Source: an uncultured bacterium
Lineage (GTDB): Bacteria; Patescibacteriota; Minisyncoccia; Phycocordibacterales; UBA9973
Assembly: GCA_903907175.1 (NCBI GenBank)
Contig: CAIVNB010000072.1
Location: 1 to 9,552 of the forward strand
DNA: 9,552 bases
Direction: 5' to 3'
Shown: piece by piece, positions 4,785 through 9,552 of the stretch
Position numbering within the stretch: the stretch's first letter is position 1
How the letters are laid out: the number at the start of each line of letters is the position of its first letter
The notes under the pieces: model-generated
Database searches by the model: none
Seen by the model: the letters and a program-made list of their open reading frames with translations, nothing else
What the model was told of the DNA's origin: nothing
Translations under genes and position numbers: made by a program

Positions 4785-7185
4785 GAGCCAATATTGTTTT
4801 GATTACAGTATCAGGATTTAGGGACATACTTTCAATACCTTCATCCATTATGAATTTAGCAAAATCTGGGTAATCTGATGGAGCCTGTCCACAAATTCCT
4901 ATATACTTCCCTTTTGCTTTACATTTATGAATTATTTCTGCAATAAGTTTTTTTACCGAAGGATTATTTGCATCAGCAATATGTGTAACTATTCCTGAAT
5001 CTCGATCAATCCCGAGTGTAAGCTGAGTAAGATCATTTGAGCCGATAGACATACCATCAAAGATTTCTAAAAATTCATCCGCCAAAAGTATATTCGAAGG
5101 AATCTCACACATTACATAAATTTTAAGAGTTTTATCTTTGGTACGATCAAGCCCAAACTCCGACATTGTATCTACAACCAATTTTGCTTCTTCAGGAGTT
5201 CGACAAAATGGAATCATCGGAATTACATTTGTAAGTCCCATTTCTTCACGCACACGCTTAAAAGCTTTCACTTCAAGACCAAAAGCATCTTTGAATTTTG
5301 GATCATAATATCGAGAAGCTCCACGCCAACCAATCATAGGGTTCTCTTCTTTTGGTTCATATGCTTCTCCACCAAGTAACGTTCTATATTCATTTGTTTT
5401 AAAATCAGAAAAACGAATTATTACATCATGTGGGTATAATGTTGCACCAATCTTGGCAATTCCAAGCGCGAGTTGATCAACATAATAGTCAGGTTTATTT
5501 TCATAACCTTGTGTTATCTCCTCGACTTTCTTTAATATTTTTTTTGTTTCAGGAGTTTGTTTACCATTACTCAATTTTTTATAATCTATAAGTATATTTG
5601 GGTGAACTTTTATATGAGAAGCGATAATAAATTCTAATCTCCCCAAACCAACTCCTTTCACTGGCAATGCGTGATTCCTAAATGCTTCATCAGGTGATCC
5701 GATGTTTACCATTATTTTTACTGGAACTTCTGGCATCTTGTCTAGTTTATGTTCCAAGATTTCAAAAGGCAAAATTCCTTTATAAACATTCCCTACCTCT
5801 CCACCTGAACAGTCTATTGATACTTCCATGCCATTCTTTAATACCTTCGTTGCATTTCCAGATCCAACAATACAAGGTATACCTAATTCACGAGATACAA
5901 TAGCCGCATGAGAAGTTCGTCCACCTTTGTCTGTAACAATAGCTGAAGCAATTTTCATAATAGGCTCCCAGTCTGGGTCAGTAATCTCAGTCACTAACAC
6001 TTCTCCTTTCTGGAACGAAGATATCCCTTTTGTGTTATGTAATACTCTCACTTTTCCACAGCCAATTTTCCCACCAACAGCAATACCGGTAGTTATCACA
6101 TCTCCTTTTTTGCCAAGTTTATATTCTTTCAAAACATTTTTATCTTTACCAGACTGAACTGTCTCAGGACGAGCCTGAACTATAAATAGTTGGCCAGTAT
6201 TCCCATCTTTTGCCCATTCGATATCCATTGGCTGGTAATGTCCCCGCTTTCCTGAAAAATGTTTTTCTATTTGAAGACACCATTTTGCAAGCTTGATAAC
6301 TTCTTCTTCGGTTAGACAATATTTTGATCTTTCTTTTAGAGGCACTTCTACTTTTGTTGTACCTTTTTTACCATAAACAAGTTTCACATTTTTATTACCG
6401 AGTTTCTTTGAAATAATAGCTTTATGCCCATTCTCTAATGTTGGTTTAAAAATTATAAACTCATCTGGAATCACAATTCCTTGAACAATAAATTCTCCAA
6501 GTCCATAAATACCATTTATTTCAATAACTTTATCAAAACCAGTTTCAGTATCTATCGTAAAAGCAACTCCAGAAACAGCTCGATCAGAACGCACCATAAG
6601 CTGAATTCCTACTGAGAGCGCAGCATCAAAGTGAGAAAATCCTTTATCTACACGATAAGAAATCGCTCTATCTGTAAAAAGTGAAGCAATGCATTTCCTT
6701 GTTGAAAGTAAGACATCTTTTATTCCACACACATTTAAATATGTTTCTTGTTGTCCCGCAAACGATGCGCCTGGAAGATCTTCGGCGGTGGCACTAGATC
6801 TGACTGCTACGTCAAGATTTTTTCTTCCGTATTTTTTCTCCATTTGTGCATATGCTTCTACTATGGCATCGTGCAGTAGTGGTGGAAATTCTTTTTTTAA
6901 AATAGTCTCACGAACTTTTTTACCACGAGCTTGTAAATTTTTTATACTCTTCGTATCCAAATCACCGAGTATATTTTGAATATCTTTATCAAGTCCAGTT
7001 TTTTCAAAGAAATATCTGTAAGCATCTGCAGTAAGTGCAAAACCATCTGGAATATTTACTCCAAGTGGTACTAAATTTGAATACATCTCTCCGAGAGCTG
7101 CATTTTTACCTCCAACAATTGGCACATCTTTAATTCCAACTTCACCATACCACTTTACAAAATTCTCCTTTTTTTCTTCTATCAT
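4759..7185 (-). CDS. ppsA: Phosphoenolpyruvate synthase (pyruvate, water dikinase)
   Basis: Cytoplasmic enzyme interconverting pyruvate + ATP + water and PEP + AMP + phosphate. At 808 residues it has near-normal length (E. coli PpsA is about 790). The N-terminal ATP-grasp domain (about 9-345) contains VGGKNAALGEM (24-34), the nucleotide-binding block VRSSATAEDLPGASFAGQQE (128-147) and IEWAKDG...VQARPE. The swivelling phosphohistidine domain has GGRTSHAAIV (421-430) with catalytic H426. The C-terminal PEP/pyruvate TIM barrel shows GLGRLEF, RFSDFKTNEY, GSNDLTQ (715-721) and the catalytic ICGQAPS (C765). The start at 7185 lies 8 residues before the conserved FVKWYGE block. An extended -10 at 7240-7248 gives a leader of about 48 nt without a Shine-Dalgarno. 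It lies directly downstream of eno on the same strand (75-nt gap), so consecutive pathway steps are adjacent. In such reduced genomes it may replace pyruvate kinase; this is inference. Confidence 0.96.
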   Translation of the reverse strand: MIEEKKENFVKWYGEVGIKDVPIVGGKNAALGEMYSNLVPLGVNIPDGFALTADAYRYFFEKTGLDKDIQNILGDLDTKSIKNLQARGKKVRETILKKEFPPLLHDAIVEAYAQMEKKYGRKNLDVAVRSSATAEDLPGASFAGQQETYLNVCGIKDVLLSTRKCIASLFTDRAISYRVDKGFSHFDAALSVGIQLMVRSDRAVSGVAFTIDTETGFDKVIEINGIYGLGEFIVQGIVIPDEFIIFKPTLENGHKAIISKKLGNKNVKLVYGKKGTTKVEVPLKERSKYCLTEEEVIKLAKWCLQIEKHFSGKRGHYQPMDIEWAKDGNTGQLFIVQARPETVQSGKDKNVLKEYKLGKKGDVITTGIAVGGKIGCGKVRVLHNTKGISSFQKGEVLVTEITDPDWEPIMKIASAIVTDKGGRTSHAAIVSRELGIPCIVGSGNATKVLKNGMEVSIDCSGGEVGNVYKGILPFEILEHKLDKMPEVPVKIMVNIGSPDEAFRNHALPVKGVGLGRLEFIIASHIKVHPNILIDYKKLSNGKQTPETKKILKKVEEITQGYENKPDYYVDQLALGIAKIGATLYPHDVIIRFSDFKTNEYRTLLGGEAYEPKEENPMIGWRGASRYYDPKFKDAFGLEVKAFKRVREEMGLTNVIPMIPFCRTPEEAKLVVDTMSEFGLDRTKDKTLKIYVMCEIPSNILLADEFLEIFDGMSIGSNDLTQLTLGIDRDSGIVTHIADANNPSVKKLIAEIIHKCKAKGKYIGICGQAPSDYPDFAKFIMDEGIESMSLNPDTVIKTILALGKVEKKN

Positions 7186-7239
7186 AATTCTTAAAATTTA
7201 CAAATTAATAATAATTAATGCTCTAAGGCACATGTATAT

Positions 7240-7248
7240 ATTATAACA
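7240..7248 (-). promoter_or_regulatory. Consensus extended -10 promoter of ppsA
   Basis: TGTTATAAT on the minus strand is an exact match to TGnTATAAT, in the eno-ppsA gap. The predicted start near 7233 gives a leader of about 48 nt. That leader is A/T-rich and contains only a weak ATTAAT repeat pair; no riboswitch was recognised. Confidence 0.7.
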
Positions 7249-7260
7249 TATTTTTACATT

Positions 7261-8490
7261 TTACATCTTTGAAATATTTATCAATCTTTGATATTTAATC
7301 ATTCTTTCTGATTTTACTGGAGAACCCGATTTTAAACCAAAAGTACTAAATGCAAAGGCAAGATCTGCGATAAAATCATCATCTGTTTCCCCACTTCTAT
7401 GACTTACAATAAGCTCAATATCATTCTCCCTCGCAAGCCTCATTGTTTCCAATGTTTCCGACAATGTTCCTATTTGATTTGGCTTAATAATCATTCCACT
7501 AATACTTTTCTTATGAATTGCTTGTTGTAAAAGATCCTTATTGGTAACAGTTAGATCGTCTCCCACGACGATTAAATCACTTTCTTTCTCCTTGAGTTTT
7601 CGAAAACTTTCAAAGTCTTCTTCATCAAATGGATCTTCTATAGAAATCAAATTAAATTCTTTAGTTAAAGAACTATATATGTTTAATAATTCTTCTTTTG
7701 TGATTTCTCTACCATCAACCTTATACATACCATTTTCATAAAAGGAAGAACTAGCCACATCGAGAGCGAGACGTACTTTCCCTTCTAAATTATTTTCTTT
7801 AATAGCTCTCATTAGGTATTCAAGCGGCTTTTTAATGTCAGTTATTTCTGGAGCATATCCTCCTTCATCTCCCAATACAAGCGAATCCTCTCCAAGGTCT
7901 TCTGTAATGAACTCTTTTAGAAAGTCTTGTATTCTAACTCCTATATCAACGGCTTCGGTAATGTCGTCAGTATTTGTAACCACATGGTATTCTTGAAATG
8001 CCAAATTATTTTTTGCATGCTTCCCTCCATTTATTAAATTCATGTAAAGATGTGGGATACGCCTAGATGGCTTCATCTCACAGAGTGTCCTTAAATGTTC
8101 AAACACTTCTACCCCAGAGACTTTTGCTGCAACTTTTGCAACTGCGATAGAAACACCAATCATACTATTCCCACCTAAATTATCTTTGTTGGGAGTACCA
8201 TCAAGTTCTATTATAATTCTATCCACCTCTTTCTGATTCAAAACATCTTGTCCGATTAAAACTGGCGCAATTAAATCATTTACCTTTTCAATTGCAATTT
8301 TTACTCCCTTCCCATCAGGGTCTCGTAATTCATGTGCTTCATGAATTCCAGTACTAGCACCTGAAGGAACAGAAAAACTATCAAACTTGTCACCGACCCA
8401 CACGGTTACTCTTAACGTTATATTTCCTCGTGAATCCTTTATTTCCTCTGCTGTAATTTCACTAATTTTAAAATTATTTTCTTCTTTCAT
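7261..8490 (-). CDS. eno: Enolase (phosphopyruvate hydratase)
   Basis: Converts 2-phosphoglycerate to PEP in glycolysis and back in gluconeogenesis; Mg-dependent and cytoplasmic. At 409 residues it is slightly shorter than usual (about 430), mostly from a short C-terminus (YQRLINISKM). Conserved elements are DSRGN (19-23), the mobile loop SGASTG (43-48), NGGKHAKNN (H158), QEY (E168), GDEGGYAP (E209), metal ligands D244 (LALDVAS), E285 (SIEDP) and D311 (VGDDL), the catalytic lysine in IIKPNQIGT (K336), and SHRSGET (363-369). All catalytic residues are present. Some usually invariant neighbours differ: HAKN for HADN, DVASSSFY for DCAASEFY. ATG at 8490 is preceded by an extended -10 ending 9 nt upstream and no Shine-Dalgarno, so it is near-leaderless. 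It heads the eno-ppsA block and diverges from the AEC carrier. Confidence 0.97.
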   Translation of the reverse strand: MKEENNFKISEITAEEIKDSRGNITLRVTVWVGDKFDSFSVPSGASTGIHEAHELRDPDGKGVKIAIEKVNDLIAPVLIGQDVLNQKEVDRIIIELDGTPNKDNLGGNSMIGVSIAVAKVAAKVSGVEVFEHLRTLCEMKPSRRIPHLYMNLINGGKHAKNNLAFQEYHVVTNTDDITEAVDIGVRIQDFLKEFITEDLGEDSLVLGDEGGYAPEITDIKKPLEYLMRAIKENNLEGKVRLALDVASSSFYENGMYKVDGREITKEELLNIYSSLTKEFNLISIEDPFDEEDFESFRKLKEKESDLIVVGDDLTVTNKDLLQQAIHKKSISGMIIKPNQIGTLSETLETMRLARENDIELIVSHRSGETDDDFIADLAFAFSTFGLKSGSPVKSERMIKYQRLINISKM

Positions 8491-8499
8491 ATACTTTTA

Positions 8500-8508
8500 A
8501 TTTTACCA
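8500..8508 (-). promoter_or_regulatory. Extended -10 promoter of eno
   Basis: TGGTAAAAT on the minus strand ends 9 nt before the ATG at 8490, predicting a leader of only 2-3 nt. Its TG abuts the left edge of the dyad at 8508-8546. Confidence 0.55.
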
Positions 8509-8546
8509 TATTGTTGTTATACTAGACTAGTATTAGACAACAATAT
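8508..8546. promoter_or_regulatory. Nested dyad in the eno/AEC divergent promoter region (candidate operator)
   Basis: Outer arms ATATTGTTGT (8508-8517) and ACAACAATAT (8537-8546) are perfect inverted copies. Inside is a second perfect dyad, ATACTAG-A-CTAGTAT (8519-8533), centred 1 nt off the outer one. It covers the -10 of the AEC gene and touches that of eno. The predicted AEC start (about 8530) is inside it, so the full hairpin would not be in either mRNA; a DNA-binding regulator site fits better than an RNA structure. Confidence 0.6.
8515..8523 (+). promoter_or_regulatory. Extended -10 promoter of the AEC transporter gene
   Basis: TGTTATACT matches TGnTATAAT with one hexamer mismatch. 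It predicts a start near 8530 and a leader of about 15 nt to the ATG at 8545. It lies within the nested dyad, so a protein bound there would probably block it. Confidence 0.5.
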
Positions 8547-9459
8547 GCAAACAATATTAATCTCATTACCAGTATTTTTAATAATTTTCTTCGGTTGGTT
8601 TTTCAGTAAAGTCAATATTGCAGACAAAAATTGGACCCATTTTTTAAATGGTTTTGCTTATTATGTAGCCCTTCCAGCCCTTATAATAAGTAGTTTTATT
8701 ACAGTAGACTTCTTTAATAAAAGTACTTGGTTTCTTATATTTGAAAGCATCTTTTTGATTATTATATTTGCCATCGTTGTATTTTTTATTCTTTCATTAT
8801 TTAAAATCGATAAAATTACAAAAACTACCATTCTTTTGGGCTCTATCGTCGGGAATACTGTTTTTATCGGTTTTCCACTCGTAGGTATGAATTTCGGAAA
8901 TGCATACATCAGCCAAGCATCACTTATCGGATCATTTCTACTCATCATACCAATAATATTAGTAATCATTTTTATTCAATCAGAACATTGCACAGGAAAT
9001 GCGTGTTATAAAAAAGAATTTGTAAGCCTATTAAAAAATCCGTTACTTCTTTCGATTGTATTTGGAATAATTTTGAGCTTTATAAAAAAAGAATTTGGAA
9101 TGATCGAAAGCATCGAAAAAACAGTATCGATGCTGGGAGCCACTGCATCCCCAGTTGCACTCTTCGCACTCGGCACATTCCTCCATGGTCAGTCAAAAAA
9201 ATATTTAGAATGGTCATTTTTTGTTTCATTTTTAAAAATGATTTTGCTCCCAGTAATAGCAATCTTTATATCTATGTTTGTGTTTAAAAATAATGATATA
9301 AAAGTCTTGGTACTACTTTCCTCTATGCCGGTAGCTGTTACCACTTTTGTAATTGCTGAGAAATTTGAATTAAATAAAGAATTGATTGGAGACTCAATCC
9401 TTATTTCTACAATTTTTTCATTTATAATTGCACCTATTATTATTTCTTTCTTTTTGTAA
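8545..9459 (+). CDS. AEC-family (auxin efflux carrier-like) membrane transporter
   Basis: 304-residue polytopic inner-membrane carrier with about ten hydrophobic segments, the normal size for bacterial AEC (BART superfamily) permeases. The two halves show the family pattern. The first has GNTVFIGFPL (103-112) with the helix-breaking GN...G.P motif. The second has ASPVALFALG (201-210) and SMPVAVTTFVIAEKF (260-274), which are the substrate-pathway elements. A short hydrophilic loop with two cysteines (C149, C154) separates the halves around residues 145-160. Characterised bacterial members export or import malate, malonate or other organic anions, but specificity cannot be predicted. The gene diverges from eno across a shared 54-nt promoter region with a dyad. 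No Shine-Dalgarno site precedes the ATG. Confidence 0.88.
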   Translation: MQTILISLPVFLIIFFGWFFSKVNIADKNWTHFLNGFAYYVALPALIISSFITVDFFNKSTWFLIFESIFLIIIFAIVVFFILSLFKIDKITKTTILLGSIVGNTVFIGFPLVGMNFGNAYISQASLIGSFLLIIPIILVIIFIQSEHCTGNACYKKEFVSLLKNPLLLSIVFGIILSFIKKEFGMIESIEKTVSMLGATASPVALFALGTFLHGQSKKYLEWSFFVSFLKMILLPVIAIFISMFVFKNNDIKVLVLLSSMPVAVTTFVIAEKFELNKELIGDSILISTIFSFIIAPIIISFFL

Positions 9460-9475
9460 GTAATTATTTAAAAAA

Positions 9476-9552
9476 ATGGAAGACAGAATAAAAAAATTAT
9501 ATTCACCACTTTTTAATGAAATCTATAAATGGAAATTAAATTCCAACAAAAA
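9476..9552 (+). CDS. Start of a further gene, truncated by the window end
   Basis: ATG at 9476 opens a frame that stays open to the last base (25 codons plus 2 nt; MEDRIKKLYSPLFNEIYKWK at the start). It begins 16 nt after the AEC stop on the same strand, so it is probably cotranscribed. No Shine-Dalgarno is visible. The fragment is too short to recognise a family. Its charged and aromatic composition and close spacing suggest a real gene, but this is not certain. Confidence 0.5.
   Translation, partial: MEDRIKKLYSPLFNEIYKWKLNSNK

Noticed and set aside
7186..7239. Riboswitch in the ppsA leader
   Set aside because: The leader of about 48 nt is almost pure A/T with only an ATTAAT-spacer-ATTAAT pairing. 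It is too short and matches no aptamer class I know.
4726..8533. Shared TACTAG/CTAGTA cores in the hairpin at 4726-4752 and the dyad at 8519-8533 as sites for one regulator
   Set aside because: The spacers differ (5 nt versus 1 nt) and the flanks do not match. Two occurrences are too few to claim a common site.
8661..8969. Open frames on the strand opposite the AEC, eno and ppsA genes
   Set aside because: They lie wholly within well-supported genes, match no family, and have no promoter or start signal of their own.
1..9552. Possible UGA recoding (Gracilibacteria/SR1 style), since all nine visible stop codons are TAA or TAG
   Set aside because: Every complete gene reads through its expected conserved motifs without in-frame TGA, and tryptophans use TGG. 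Absence of TGA stops in nine genes of an AT-rich genome is weak evidence; there is no positive sign of recoding.

Overview
The window is AT-rich (roughly one third G+C by eye) and gene-dense. It looks like part of a small, streamlined bacterial genome of the Candidate Phyla Radiation (Patescibacteria). The clues are a compact valyl-tRNA synthetase without a C-terminal arm or zinc cysteines, an enolase / PEP synthase pair, small membrane proteins, tRNAs without encoded CCA, a near-absence of Shine-Dalgarno sequences, and extended -10 promoters (TGnTAnnnT) placed almost on the start codons. The assignment is an inference from gene style; no rRNA or other marker is present.

Layout. 1-2788, plus strand: the 3' part of valS, a PrsW-type intramembrane protease overlapping it by 7 nt, and an Hsp20 chaperone with its own promoter, closed by a strong bidirectional terminator. 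2795-3171, minus strand: a small one-TM protein followed by tRNA-Phe(GAA), converging on the same terminator. 3213-3303, plus strand: tRNA-Arg(CCU). 3338-4492, minus strand: a glutaredoxin followed by a membrane-anchored metzincin protease with a coiled coil inserted in its catalytic domain. 4526-4752, minus strand: an unusual tRNA locus in which a complete tRNA-Gly(CCC) lies inside another tRNA-like gene. 4759-8508, minus strand: ppsA and eno, each with its own promoter. 8515-9459, plus strand: an AEC-family membrane transporter, divergent from eno across a nested dyad that covers its promoter. 9476-end: the start of one more gene.

How the genes relate. Enolase and PEP synthase catalyse neighbouring steps (2-phosphoglycerate to PEP, PEP to or from pyruvate) and form a lower-glycolysis/gluconeogenesis block. 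The divergent AEC carrier may export or import an organic anion, but its substrate cannot be read from sequence. Hsp20, the PrsW-like protease, the glutaredoxin and the metzincin are envelope, stress and redox functions with no evident common pathway.

The most interesting signal is the nested tRNA locus at 4526-4722. A canonical tRNA-Gly(CCC) sits on a 21-bp inverted repeat that prolongs its acceptor stem. It is flanked by a 5-bp direct repeat (CAAGC) and lies within the anticodon region of an outer gene whose acceptor, D and T stems still pair. The outer gene also carries a perfect 12-bp hairpin with CCC in its loop. It may be a mobile tRNA cassette, an unusual intron, or a decaying tRNA.
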